Shown: positions 7,118 to 15,480 of the stretch, in pieces
Position numbering within the stretch: position 1 is the first letter of the stretch
Layout: every line of letters starts with the position of its first letter
NCBI GenBank assembly: GCA_024680835.1
Contig: JAILBP010000018.1
Coordinates: 1-39,860 of the forward strand
Origin: RGIG6904 sp024680835
Lineage (GTDB): Bacteria > Bacillota > Clostridia > Lachnospirales > Lachnospiraceae
Direction of reading: 5' to 3'
Length of the DNA: 39,860 bases
Notes under the pieces: model-generated
Seen by the model: the letters and a program-made list of their open reading frames with translations, nothing else
Databases searched by the model: none
Told to the model about the DNA's origin: nothing
Position numbers and translations under genes: made by a program

Positions 7118-8404
7118 TCACTCACCCAGTAACTTCTCAACAGATGCCAGCCTTACGCACACCACAAAGACCTCCATGGCCTTTTTAAGATCATCGATCT
7201 CAGGATAGCTGGGCGCGATGCGGATAACGGAATCTTCAGGATCCTTTCCGTAGGGGAAGGGCGCTCCCGCACCTGTCAGCACAACGCCTGCTGCCTTGCA
7301 TTTTGCCACTATATCCTTTGCGCAGCCCGGAAGGCTCTCAAAACATATAAAGTATCCGCCGTTGACATGCAGAAAGGATCCGATGCCGCGGCTTACGATC
7401 TCGTCGTTCAAAAGCTTCTCCACCATCTCGAACTTGGGAGCGAGAAGCGCAGCGTGTTTTTTCATGTGGGCATCAATACCCGCCCTGTCCTTTAAGAACC
7501 TGACATGTCTGATCTGATTGATCTTATCATGTCCGATGGTCTGTATCGTAAGATGCTTTTTGATCTCTTTAAGGTTGTTCTCCGACGAAGCTACAGCGGA
7601 GATTCCTGCCCCCGCAAATGTCACCTTCGATGTTGAACCGAACTCATAGACCATATCCGGATTTCCGGCCTTAGCGCATTCCTCCAGGATATTTAAGAGC
7701 TTACCCTGCTTTGACTCGTCATCATAGAGATGATGAACACAGTATGCGTTGTCCCAGTATATCCTGAAATCCTCTGCTGCAGGCTTAAGCGCAGCAAATC
7801 TCTTAACTGTCTCATCAGAGTACACAACACCCTGTGGATTTGAATACTTTGGAACACACCAGATACCCTTGACCGCAGGATCACTGTTAACCAGCTCCTC
7901 AACCTTATCCATATCCGGTCCGTCCGGAGTCATCGGGATGTTGATCATCTCAATGCCGAAATCAGCAGTCACTGCAAAATGTCTGTCATATCCCGGAACC
8001 GGGCACAGGAATTTAACCTTGTCAAGCTTGCACCAGGGCGTGCTGCCCATAACGCCAAAAGCATAGCTTCTGGCTACCATATCATACATTATGTTGAGAG
8101 ATGCGTTGCCCAGCACTATGACATTGGCGGGATCACATTCCAGCATCCCTGCCATCAGCTGTTTAGCCTCGGCTATACCGTCCATTGCGCCGTAATTTCT
8201 CACATCACCGCTCTCCGACTTCAGGTCTTCCGCATCTGTCAGTATCTTCAGCATATCCATGGAAAGATCCAGCTGTGACGGTGCGGGCTTGCCACGAGCC
8301 ATGTTAAGGGAAAGCCCGGCTTCCTCGAACCCCTTGTATGCTTTCTGAAGGTCCGACCTCTCTTCGAGCAATTCCTCTCTGCTCATAGCGGCATACTGTT
8401 TCAT
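7118..8404 (-). CDS. Aspartate aminotransferase of the AspT/PF12897 type (class I gamma)
   Basis: The 428-aa product has the subgroup's hallmark opening, LNMARGKPAPSQLDLS at about residues 33-48. It also has WCVPKYSNPQGVVYSDE, YWDNAYCVHHL and the PLP lysine in YEFGSTSKVTFAGAG. This subfamily, known from actinobacterial AspT and common in Clostridia, makes aspartate from oxaloacetate and glutamate. Aspartate feeds dapA/dapB and the pyrimidine pathway, both encoded nearby. The ribosome binding site is AGGAGG. A good promoter precedes it at 8456-8485. It is not closely similar to the neighbouring aminotransferase, so the pair is not a recent duplication. Confidence 0.88.
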   Translation of the reverse strand: MKQYAAMSREELLEERSDLQKAYKGFEEAGLSLNMARGKPAPSQLDLSMDMLKILTDAEDLKSESGDVRNYGAMDGIAEAKQLMAGMLECDPANVIVLGNASLNIMYDMVARSYAFGVMGSTPWCKLDKVKFLCPVPGYDRHFAVTADFGIEMINIPMTPDGPDMDKVEELVNSDPAVKGIWCVPKYSNPQGVVYSDETVKRFAALKPAAEDFRIYWDNAYCVHHLYDDESKQGKLLNILEECAKAGNPDMVYEFGSTSKVTFAGAGISAVASSENNLKEIKKHLTIQTIGHDKINQIRHVRFLKDRAGIDAHMKKHAALLAPKFEMVEKLLNDEIVSRGIGSFLHVNGGYFICFESLPGCAKDIVAKCKAAGVVLTGAGAPFPYGKDPEDSVIRIAPSYPEIDDLKKAMEVFVVCVRLASVEKLLGE

Positions 8405-8440
8405 TTCAAAATTCCTCCTGATAAAAAAATCATTTTATTG

Positions 8441-8485
8441 TGACATCCGAAGCGTATTATACATATACGATCCGAAATGTGTCAG
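8441..8485 (-). promoter_or_regulatory. Promoter of the AspT-type gene, embedded in a palindrome
   Basis: On the minus strand CTGACA (8480-8485), an 18-nt spacer and TATAAT (8456-8461) are seen. Nested arms TGACA (8441-8445)/TGTCA (8480-8484) and CGTAT (8453-8457)/ATACG (8465-8469) surround the -10. TTCGGAT occurs twice as a direct repeat on the minus strand. The symmetry over the promoter suggests a regulator-binding site (inference). Confidence 0.55.
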
Positions 8486-8492
8486 ACTGTTT

Positions 8493-9833
8493 TCAGCCTT
8501 GATCCTGCTCCTTTTTCCAGGTATCCACATTCTTAAGATACTCGGAAACCTTAGCTTCATAACCGTTTTCGGTGGGTTCGTAAAACTTTGTGCCCACAAG
8601 CGGATCCGGCAGATACTGCTGTGAAACATAATGATGGGGATAATCATGCGCATATTTATAGCCCACGCCGTGCCCCAGCTCTTCATGACCGCTGTAATGC
8701 GCATCCTGAAGGTGCGCGGGAATGGGAGCCGTAGCGTTCTCCTCCACCGCTCTTTTTGCGGCAAATATGGCCTCACAGCAGGCGTTGCTCTTGGGAGCGC
8801 TCGCCACATATATGGCTGCATGGGACAGAATAAGCTGTGCCTCCGGAAGTCCTACACGCTCTATGGCAAGGCTTGCCGCCACTGCGACCTGCAGTGCATT
8901 GGGATCAGCATTTCCCACATCCTCGGAAGCGCATATCATGATGCGCCTTGCTATAAACTTTATGTCCTCACCCGCGTACAGCATCCTGGCCAGATAATAG
9001 ACCGCCGCATCGGGATCCGAACCTCTCATACTCTTGATGAACGCCGATATCGTATCGTAATGGTCATCGCCGTCCTTGCCGTATTTGAGTACCCTCTTCT
9101 GGATGCACTCGGATGCCACATCCAGAGTGATATGGATCTTTCCGTCCTCACTCCTGTCGGTGGTCAGTATCCCCAGCTCTATAGCCTTCAATGCGCTCCT
9201 GGCGTCGCCGTTTGACATATCCGCCAGAAAATCCGCCGCATCCTCGTCAAGTTCGGCACCAAACGCGCCCATTCCCTTGACATTGTCCTGTACTGCACGA
9301 TACAGCAAAGTCTTTATATCCCCGGCTGACAGCTTTTTCAGCTCGAATATCGCCGCCCGGGACAAAAGAGCACTGTTTACCTCAAAATAAGGATTTTCCG
9401 TGGTGGCGCCGATGAGTATCACCGTACCGTCCTCCACGAAGGGCAATAGATAATCCTGCTGCCCCTTATTGAACCTGTGGATCTCGTCTATGAACAATAT
9501 GGTCTTGCGGCCGTACATCCCACGGGTATCCTGAGCTTTTTTTACCACATCCTCCATATCCTTTTTGCCGGATGAAGTGGCATTTATCTGCATAAAATCT
9601 GCGCTGGTGGTATTGGCTATCACCTTCGCCAAAGTGGTCTTTCCCGTGCCGGGAGGACCGTATAATATGATAGAGCTGAGTTTGTCCGCCTTGATAGCGC
9701 GGTACAGAAGCTTTCCCTTACCTATGATGTGCTCCTGCCCCACCACCTCATCGATGGTGTCAGGCCTCATGCGGCTGGCTAACGGCGCCTCTTTCTCCTG
9801 ATTTAACGTTCTCTGATATTCAAAAAGATCCAT
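8493..9833 (-). CDS. rarA: Replication-associated recombination protein A (RarA/MgsA), AAA+ ATPase
   Basis: This 446-aa AAA+ protein has Walker A GPPGTGKT (59-66), Walker B LFIDEIHRFNKGQQD, a sensor-1 region ATTENPYFEVNSALLSRAAIFEL, and the C-terminal domain typical of RarA/WRNIP1 (SEDVGNADPNALQVAVAA and the HxxDAHYxG-like PAHLQDAHYSG). The opening DLFEYQRTL...PLASRMRPDTIDEVVGQEHI is standard for the family. It acts on stalled replication forks as a tetrameric clamp-loader-like ATPase that interacts with SSB. It starts 10 nt after the metallophosphoesterase gene and is probably co-transcribed with it. Confidence 0.95.
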   Translation of the reverse strand: MDLFEYQRTLNQEKEAPLASRMRPDTIDEVVGQEHIIGKGKLLYRAIKADKLSSIILYGPPGTGKTTLAKVIANTTSADFMQINATSSGKKDMEDVVKKAQDTRGMYGRKTILFIDEIHRFNKGQQDYLLPFVEDGTVILIGATTENPYFEVNSALLSRAAIFELKKLSAGDIKTLLYRAVQDNVKGMGAFGAELDEDAADFLADMSNGDARSALKAIELGILTTDRSEDGKIHITLDVASECIQKRVLKYGKDGDDHYDTISAFIKSMRGSDPDAAVYYLARMLYAGEDIKFIARRIMICASEDVGNADPNALQVAVAASLAIERVGLPEAQLILSHAAIYVASAPKSNACCEAIFAAKRAVEENATAPIPAHLQDAHYSGHEELGHGVGYKYAHDYPHHYVSQQYLPDPLVGTKFYEPTENGYEAKVSEYLKNVDTWKKEQDQG

Positions 9834-9843
9834 ATATCTACCG

Positions 9844-10443
9844 TCAAAGCTCGATCTCCACGATCTGCTTTTCGTAACCGTTCACTATCTTCGTCTTGTT
9901 GTATTCCATGCTGGACTTCAACTTGTAATCATAGCTGTGGTGCATATGTCCGTGGAAAAAATAGGCCGGTTCGTATTTGTCCATCAGATCCCTGAAGCAT
10001 TGGAATCCCATGTGAGGAAGATCCTCACCATCTCCAAGTTTTCTGGCCGGAGAGTGGGTCACCAGAACATCGAAACCCTTTTTTCTCCAGAGCTGATACC
10101 ACAGCTTTTTGATGCGGCGTGACATCTGCTGTTCCGTGTACTGCCAGTCGCTGCCGTTATACTGCATGCTGCCGCCAAGCCCCAGAAAACGGACTCCCTC
10201 ATACTCAAATATCCGGTCCTCGATGCACTCACAGCCTTCCGGCGGTTTGTTTTTATATCTCACGTCGTGGTTGCCGTGAACATAGAGCACCGGTCCCTTG
10301 CAGAACGTAGCCAAAAAGCTTAAATACTCTGCCTTCAGGTCACCGCAGGAGATCACCAGATCTATCTCTTCCTTAAACTTTGCCTTGTCCAGATAATCCC
10401 AATATGCCTTGGATTCGACATCAGCTATCACCAGAGCTCTCAT
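9844..10443 (-). CDS. Metallophosphoesterase (calcineurin-like)
   Basis: The 199-aa protein has a two-metal phosphoesterase core: SCGDL (33-37), HGNHD (60s), VTHSP and FHGHMHH towards the C-terminus. The first motif, normally D-x-H, reads DVES here, so the usual motif-I histidine is replaced and one metal ligand may differ. I chose the start at 10443 because GGGAGG lies just upstream. It overlaps the 3' end of the BMP-like gene by 23 nt, which implies translational coupling. The substrate is unknown. The coupling hints that both proteins act in one process. Confidence 0.85.
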   Translation of the reverse strand: MRALVIADVESKAYWDYLDKAKFKEEIDLVISCGDLKAEYLSFLATFCKGPVLYVHGNHDVRYKNKPPEGCECIEDRIFEYEGVRFLGLGGSMQYNGSDWQYTEQQMSRRIKKLWYQLWRKKGFDVLVTHSPARKLGDGEDLPHMGFQCFRDLMDKYEPAYFFHGHMHHSYDYKLKSSMEYNKTKIVNGYEKQIVEIEL

Positions 10444-12388
10444 CGTTACCTCCCGTAGCGGATGATGCCTCATCCAATGCGTTCGTTGTCTTTATGCCGG
10501 ACTGCGCCACCACAGGAGTTGCCTGTTCCACAAGCTCACTCATGTCAGGTATGCGTCCCACGATGTTCTCTGCCAGCCAGTCCATGGTGACTATCTCATC
10601 GGGCGTCAGTGTATCTGTCTCATAGCTGGTGATGATGCCGTTCTGGGAGTATATAACGCCCTCAAACGGGTTGAAATCACCTGTCTTAATAGTCTTTTTC
10701 AGGAGATTTACCAGGCGCTTGGTTCCTATGGGAAGGTGCCTTGATACGGCCACATCTATAACTTCCGCAGACATGCCCCACCAGTAATTGACGCCCTTAT
10801 CGGTGTCATCATCCTCTTTTTCGAATGCACCGTTCCAGATCTGCCGGATGAGCGCCTCATAAAACCTGCCCCAGTTCCATACCGGCATGGCAAGGTTTCT
10901 GATATCTCCGTTTTCGTTGTATTTGTATATTCCAAAGCGTCTCACCGGATTTATGGGTATCAGGAAGTCCTGTCCCGATATGATGCCGGCGTGGTGTTCC
11001 CAGAATTTTTTGTCCAGATCCACACCCTTTATAGTGCTCCACTCCAGATATACCTTCGCTCTCGGATTCACCAGCTTTGCTCCCATGGCGAAAGCATTGA
11101 TATTGGCTATTGCCCCGAATATGGGATAATCCGCTATATATCCGATGCGGTCATTTTCAGTCATGGCGCCTGCGATGGCGCCCATCAGAAACTTCGCCTC
11201 ATACATCCTGGCGTAATAAGTCCTGACCGCCCTGTGGGATGTGTTCAGCGAGCAGTTTAAGATATTGACATTCCTGTGTTCTATGGCCTCCTGAAGCGAT
11301 GCTGTCAAAAGCGGCGGAGAAGTTGTAAATATAACATTGCATCCGTCGGCAATGGCATCGTCCAGCTTCTGATTGATGTTCTCGGCGTTGGCGTAATCGT
11401 ATTTGACTGTGGTCACCACACCGGGGAAAACCTCCTCGATATGCATTCGACCCAGCTCATGGCCGTATGTCCAGGCGGATTCCTCCGCAGATTTCTCGTT
11501 GATGAATGCGACCTTCAAAGGCTTTTGCTTGGGGGCGCCCACTATGGCTCCCAAAAGTCCCGTTTTCTTATCAGAGGTGTCTCCCGGCTCCATTCGAAGC
11601 TCAGGTTTTTCCTCCACATCCACCTCTACCATGGATGAGATCACCAGATTCTTAAGTTCCGTGATCTCCATGTCAAGGGCTTTTTTGTAATTGAAAAGCT
11701 TTACAAAAGACAAAAAGGCATCCAGGATGTCGACATAGGTGTCAACCGACTCCTTTATGCCTGCTTTCTCGGTATAATATGTGCTGTATCTGGTCAGCAA
11801 TGTCTTCAGATCCTTGCGGTCGTCCTCTGTCCAGGGCTCATCCGGGCGTTTGCCCATAGCCATCTGCAAAACCTCATAACTGCCCGGCTTTGAGAAAACA
11901 AAATGATAGCTCTGTGAGAGCCTGAAAAAATCACCGAACTCTATATACACCTGATTCTCATATATACGCGCGGGCGGAATACGGATAACCTCTGCCACTA
12001 TCTCGTCCGCTCCCGAGTATTTCAGGACGCTGACTCTCTTATTGCCCTCCTCGACGTAGAACCTGTTCTTATATTCGTATGCCTTTACGGCATCCCTGAT
12101 GCCTTCCTCCAGATGGGAAGCATAGAGTGCCACCCACTTGCCGCAGAACTCGGACTCTTTGTCCATCACCGGCATGAAAGAAGAATTGAAGGCGCTCCCC
12201 CTGGCGCTGGTTCTTGTACCCACCACAAGCTCAAGCGGGATGCTGTACGTTCCCATAGGGATCTCCCCCGCCCCGGAGATACCGTCTTCTTTTAAGATAT
12301 CATCCAGACACGGAAGCGTCTTTTTATCTTTTTTTGCATTTTTTACTAGTCTGTCATAATCCGTAAACATCGCTGCGGTCGGTTGCAT
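10421..12388 (-). CDS. ParB-like domain + BMP-type substrate-binding domain fusion, no signal peptide
   Basis: The 655-aa protein has a C-terminal BMP/Med-like periplasmic-binding-protein domain (about 291-580: KVAFINEKSAEESAWTYGHELGR, VIFTTSPPLLTASLQEAI, FLMGAIAGAMTENDRIGYIADYPIFGAIANINAFAMGA). BMP proteins are normally nucleoside-binding lipoproteins, but here there is no signal peptide or lipobox. The first about 140 residues instead resemble a ParB/sulfiredoxin-like fold (IPLELVVGTRTSARG, then RFYVEEGNKRVSVLKYSGADEIVAEVI at 109-135). A helical linker spans about 180-260 and the tail is acidic and Ser-rich. It is probably a cytoplasmic ligand sensor or regulator, not a transporter component, and no ABC genes are adjacent. 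The start has GGAGAG upstream. Confidence 0.75.
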   Translation of the reverse strand: MQPTAAMFTDYDRLVKNAKKDKKTLPCLDDILKEDGISGAGEIPMGTYSIPLELVVGTRTSARGSAFNSSFMPVMDKESEFCGKWVALYASHLEEGIRDAVKAYEYKNRFYVEEGNKRVSVLKYSGADEIVAEVIRIPPARIYENQVYIEFGDFFRLSQSYHFVFSKPGSYEVLQMAMGKRPDEPWTEDDRKDLKTLLTRYSTYYTEKAGIKESVDTYVDILDAFLSFVKLFNYKKALDMEITELKNLVISSMVEVDVEEKPELRMEPGDTSDKKTGLLGAIVGAPKQKPLKVAFINEKSAEESAWTYGHELGRMHIEEVFPGVVTTVKYDYANAENINQKLDDAIADGCNVIFTTSPPLLTASLQEAIEHRNVNILNCSLNTSHRAVRTYYARMYEAKFLMGAIAGAMTENDRIGYIADYPIFGAIANINAFAMGAKLVNPRAKVYLEWSTIKGVDLDKKFWEHHAGIISGQDFLIPINPVRRFGIYKYNENGDIRNLAMPVWNWGRFYEALIRQIWNGAFEKEDDDTDKGVNYWWGMSAEVIDVAVSRHLPIGTKRLVNLLKKTIKTGDFNPFEGVIYSQNGIITSYETDTLTPDEIVTMDWLAENIVGRIPDMSELVEQATPVVAQSGIKTTNALDEASSATGGNDESSGDS

Positions 12389-12438
12389 ATATCTCTCCTT
12401 ACGTCTTACAGTTCAGTTAAAAATCGCAGTCAATGAGT

Positions 12439-13191
12439 TCAGGCATTGATCACATCCGACATGTCATACATGCCCGGAGCTTTGTCTGCAAGGAATTTAG
12501 CCGCCGAGATCGCGCCTTTTGCAAATACTGCACGGCTTGCTGCATGATGTGAGATTGTAACGACTTCATCCGTGCCCGCAAAGATCACATCGTGTTCACC
12601 TACAATGGTGCCGCCTCTGACTGCGGAAATACCCATTTCCTTACGCTCTCTGGCAGCTCTTCTGTCAGAGCGGTCAAAGACATACTCGTACTTTCCCTCT
12701 GTATTCATGGCATCAGCTAAAGCCAGCGCTGTACCTGAGGGCGCATCCAGCTTTTTATTGTGATGTTTTTCCACGATCTCGATATCAAATCCGGCCTCTG
12801 ACAAGATCTTCTCTGCTCTCTTCAGAAGATCCATCATCATATTGATGCCCAGTGACATGTTGGCGGATTTCAGAACTGCAACCTGAGCGGCTGTCTCTGT
12901 AACCCTTTTGTTCTGTTCTTCGGACAGACCCGTAGAGCACAGAACCACCGGAAGTTTCCGTTCAACTGCATAATCCAGAAGATCGTCTACCGCTGCAGCA
13001 TTCGAAAAATCAATTATGACATCCGCATCCACATCGCAAGCGCTTATCTTCTCGAAAACAGGGTATTTATTCTCCCTGCCCAGGAACTTGTCAACTCCTG
13101 CCACTATCTCAACTGTCTCGTCCTCAGCTGCGATGTCGGTTATCATCTGTCCCATACGGCCGTTGCAGCCGTGCATTATGATCTTAACCAT
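12439..13191 (-). CDS. dapB: 4-hydroxy-tetrahydrodipicolinate reductase
   Basis: This 250-aa product has the DapB motifs: NAD(P)-binding HGCNGRMGQMI at the N-terminus, VIIDFSNAAAV, CSTGLSEEQ, SANMSLGINMMMDL and the catalytic/substrate block EKHHNKKLDAPSGTALALAD. It reduces the DapA product in the diaminopimelate/lysine pathway using NAD(P)H. It lies 63 nt downstream of dapA on the same strand, so the two probably form an operon. The following BMP-like gene starts 50 nt further on. The ribosome binding site is AGAGG. Confidence 0.96.
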   Translation of the reverse strand: MVKIIMHGCNGRMGQMITDIAAEDETVEIVAGVDKFLGRENKYPVFEKISACDVDADVIIDFSNAAAVDDLLDYAVERKLPVVLCSTGLSEEQNKRVTETAAQVAVLKSANMSLGINMMMDLLKRAEKILSEAGFDIEIVEKHHNKKLDAPSGTALALADAMNTEGKYEYVFDRSDRRAARERKEMGISAVRGGTIVGEHDVIFAGTDEVVTISHHAASRAVFAKGAISAAKFLADKAPGMYDMSDVINA

Positions 13192-13254
13192 GATCTACCT
13201 CTGTATATTATGATGTATGGTTCAAAAGTGATATCCCGGTTACCTGATATCACA

Positions 13255-14139
13255 TTATAATATTCCGTAAGCCTTCATAACCTCAGCAAGCTTTGCCTCT
13301 GCCTCCGGTGCCATTGCGCACAGAGGTGAGCGGAGCGGTCCCACATTTTTGCCCATAAGGTTCAAAGCAGTCTTTACGGGGATCGGATTTACATCTGAGA
13401 AGAGCGCATCCACAAGGGCGCGTCCTTTGATCTGTATCTGAGCGGCCTTTCCGTAATCTCCTGCTGCCGCGTATGCGCACATATCATGAACATCCCTCGG
13501 TGCAACATTCGACCATACGGAGATAACACCCTTTGCCCCGATGGACATGAGCGGTACCACAATGCCGTCCTCTCCGGAATAGAGATCTATCTTTCCGTCG
13601 CAGAGATCCATGACTTTCACAGCCTGTGCCACATTGCCCGTAGCTTCCTTGATACCCACAATGTTTTCCTTTGTCCTTGCAAGCTCTGCCACAGTTTCCG
13701 GCAGAATATTGCAGCCTGTACGGCTGGGCACGTTATACAGGATTATGGGCAGCTTTGTGCTGTCAGCGATGGCGCTGTAATGAGCCACCAGTCCTCTCTG
13801 GGAAGCCTTGTTATAGTAGGGCGATACCACAAGTGCAGCATCCGCTCCCGCAGCCTGTGCATCACCTGTAAGCTTTATGGCTGTCTCGGTACAGTTGGAT
13901 CCCGTACCTGCCACAACCGGTATTCTCTTCTTTACGATATCCACGGCAGCCTTTATAACCTCTGCATGTTCCTCCATAGAGAGGCATGAGCTCTCGCCCG
14001 TGGTGCCTGCTATGATGATCGCATCTGTCTTTTCTGCGATCTGTTCTTCGATAAGTTCCTCAAGTTTGTCGTAATTGACCGTCAGGTCTTCGTTCATGGG
14101 AGTGACGATCGCAACTCCGGCGCCTTCAAAAATTGCCAT
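13255..14139 (-). CDS. dapA: 4-hydroxy-tetrahydrodipicolinate synthase
   Basis: This 294-aa TIM-barrel protein of the DHDPS/NAL family condenses pyruvate with aspartate semialdehyde. Visible motifs are AGTTGESSCLS (42-53), the catalytic tyrosine Y135 in ILYNVPSRTG and the Schiff-base lysine K164 in VGIKEATGN. The longer reading from 14187 is rejected because a ribosome binding site (GAAAGGTGG) lies directly before the ATG at 14139 and the family start is MAIFEGAGVA. The gene is transcribed from a promoter at 14213-14241 with a stem-loop in its leader. Confidence 0.96.
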   Translation of the reverse strand: MAIFEGAGVAIVTPMNEDLTVNYDKLEELIEEQIAEKTDAIIIAGTTGESSCLSMEEHAEVIKAAVDIVKKRIPVVAGTGSNCTETAIKLTGDAQAAGADAALVVSPYYNKASQRGLVAHYSAIADSTKLPIILYNVPSRTGCNILPETVAELARTKENIVGIKEATGNVAQAVKVMDLCDGKIDLYSGEDGIVVPLMSIGAKGVISVWSNVAPRDVHDMCAYAAAGDYGKAAQIQIKGRALVDALFSDVNPIPVKTALNLMGKNVGPLRSPLCAMAPEAEAKLAEVMKAYGIL

Positions 14140-14165
14140 ATTGACCACCTTTCTTTGATACAACA

Positions 14166-14192
14166 GCCGGTTTGCCACGATCCGCAACCGGC
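14166..14192 (-). promoter_or_regulatory. Stem-loop in the dapA 5' leader
   Basis: GCCGGTTGC pairs with GCAAACCGGC (one bulged A) in the dapA leader, about 27 nt upstream of the start codon. No U-run follows, so it is not an intrinsic terminator. It may stabilise the mRNA or affect initiation. It does not match the lysine riboswitch, which is far longer. Confidence 0.5.
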
Positions 14193-14212
14193 GAATTAGT
14201 CATTTGGGGTTT

Positions 14213-14241
14213 ACTATAACACAGATGTTTCCTTTTTGCAA
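14213..14241 (-). promoter_or_regulatory. dapA promoter
   Basis: On the minus strand TTGCAA (14236-14241), a 17-nt spacer and TATAGT (14213-14218) are seen. It is back to back with the murG promoter, whose -35 begins 34 nt further right. Confidence 0.7.
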
Positions 14242-14274
14242 TTATCAGGTTTAAAAAATTCATTTTTCCCAAAC

Positions 14275-14303
14275 TTGACAGACCGGCATTTTAAAAGTAT
14301 AGT
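14275..14303 (+). promoter_or_regulatory. murG promoter
   Basis: Consensus TTGACA (14275-14280), a 17-nt spacer and TATAGT (14298-14303) are seen. The transcript would begin near 14310, right at the base of the structured leader. Confidence 0.75.
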
Positions 14304-14307
14304 ATAT

Positions 14308-14371
14308 CGGATTCCGAATAGTCCGGTATGGATTAATACCGAACAGGAATCCGGTGGTATCTGCAGATACC
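14308..14371 (+). promoter_or_regulatory. Structured 5' leader of murG (three helices)
   Basis: An outer stem CGGATTCC (14308-14315)/GGAATCCG (14346-14353) encloses a hairpin CGGTAT (14324-14329)/ATACCG (14336-14341) with a 6-nt loop. A perfect 16-bp palindrome GGTATC-TGCA-GATACC follows at 14356-14371. No U-run follows, and the ribosome binding site CGGAGG is at about 14387. The helices occupy most of the leader from the predicted transcript start. It does not match a riboswitch class I know. Confidence 0.55.
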
Positions 14372-14399
14372 CCTCATGACTAATTTCGGAGGATCTCTG

Positions 14400-15464
14400 A
14401 TGAAAAAGATAGTGTTGACCGGCGGAGGCACCGCAGGTCATGTTACACCAAATATAGCGTTGCTGCCTGCCTTAAAGGAAGCCGGTTATGAGGTTGAATA
14501 TATCGGTTCCTACAACGGTATGGAGAAAGGGCTCATAGAGGCCTGCGGCATACATTACACAGGCATTGATTCGGGAAAGCTCAGAAGATATTTTGATCTC
14601 AAGAATTTCTCGGACCCCTTCAGGGTGATACACGGCTACTTCCAGTCACTTAAGCTCCTGCGCAAGATAAAGCCGGACGTGGTATTCTCGAAGGGCGGCT
14701 TCGTGTCCGTACCCGTAATATTGGCAGCAAAGACCAAACGGATCCCCGCCATCATACACGAGTCCGACCTCACTCCGGGACTGGCCAATAAGATCGCCAT
14801 GAAGGGTGCCACCAAAGTCTGCTGCAACTTCCCGGAGACGGAGAAATATCTGCCTGCCGGCAAAGCGGTAGTGACAGGTTCTCCCATCAGAGCAGAGCTT
14901 TTGAACGGAGATGCAGAGAAGGGACGCAGGATCTGCGGCTTTTCCCAGGGCAAACCGGTACTGTTCATAATAGGCGGAAGCCTCGGCTCCAAGGTCATCA
15001 ACGCCGTGGTGAGAGAATCTCTCTCGGAGCTTCTGACCAAATATCAGGTTGTACACATGTGCGGAAAGGGAAACATCGACCACTCCCTTGACCCCACGAA
15101 AAACTACAAGCAATTCGAGTTCATCGGACCTGAGCTTGCAGACATCTACGCCGCAGCAGACATAGTAATATCCCGTGCCGGTGCCAATGTCATATGCGAA
15201 CTCTTAGCCCTCAGAAAGCCCAACCTCCTGATACCCTTATCTGCAGCAGCAAGCCGCGGCGACCAGATATTGAACGCCGCCTCCTTTGAAAAGCAGGGGT
15301 TTTCCATGGTATTAAAAGAGGAAGCATTATCGGTCACAAGCCTGATAGAATCCCTAAAAGAGCTCTCTGCAAATTCCGACCGGTTCATCGAAAATATGAA
15401 AAATGCCGGCATCGGCAATGCGGTAGATACCATCGTAGCGCTGCTGAATGAAATATCAAAATAG
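14400..15464 (+). CDS. murG: UDP-GlcNAc:undecaprenyl-PP-MurNAc-pentapeptide GlcNAc transferase (MurG)
   Basis: The 354-aa GT-B glycosyltransferase of peptidoglycan synthesis makes lipid II from lipid I at the inner face of the membrane. It shows the N-terminal acceptor-site loop LTGGGTAGHVTPN, IIHESDLTPGLANK, the donor-site IIGGSLGSKVIN, and SRAGANVICELLALRKPNLLIPL followed by SRGDQILNA, the pattern seen in Bacillus-type MurG. The start at 14400 has CGGAGG at the right distance; the in-frame ATG at 14376 does not. It is monocistronic, away from any dcw cluster, and ends at a bidirectional terminator. Confidence 0.95.
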   Translation: MKKIVLTGGGTAGHVTPNIALLPALKEAGYEVEYIGSYNGMEKGLIEACGIHYTGIDSGKLRRYFDLKNFSDPFRVIHGYFQSLKLLRKIKPDVVFSKGGFVSVPVILAAKTKRIPAIIHESDLTPGLANKIAMKGATKVCCNFPETEKYLPAGKAVVTGSPIRAELLNGDAEKGRRICGFSQGKPVLFIIGGSLGSKVINAVVRESLSELLTKYQVVHMCGKGNIDHSLDPTKNYKQFEFIGPELADIYAAADIVISRAGANVICELLALRKPNLLIPLSAAASRGDQILNAASFEKQGFSMVLKEEALSVTSLIESLKELSANSDRFIENMKNAGIGNAVDTIVALLNEISK

Positions 15465-15480
15465 TTCTTTTGTCACATAG

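Noticed and set aside
5824..8404. Tandem duplication of an aminotransferase gene
   Set aside because: The two proteins belong to different class I subfamilies with little similarity outside the PLP fold, so no recent duplication.
14308..14371. T-box or known riboswitch in the murG leader
   Set aside because: GGTGGTATC superficially recalls the T-box GGTGG box, but the helices, the missing terminator and the gene product do not fit.
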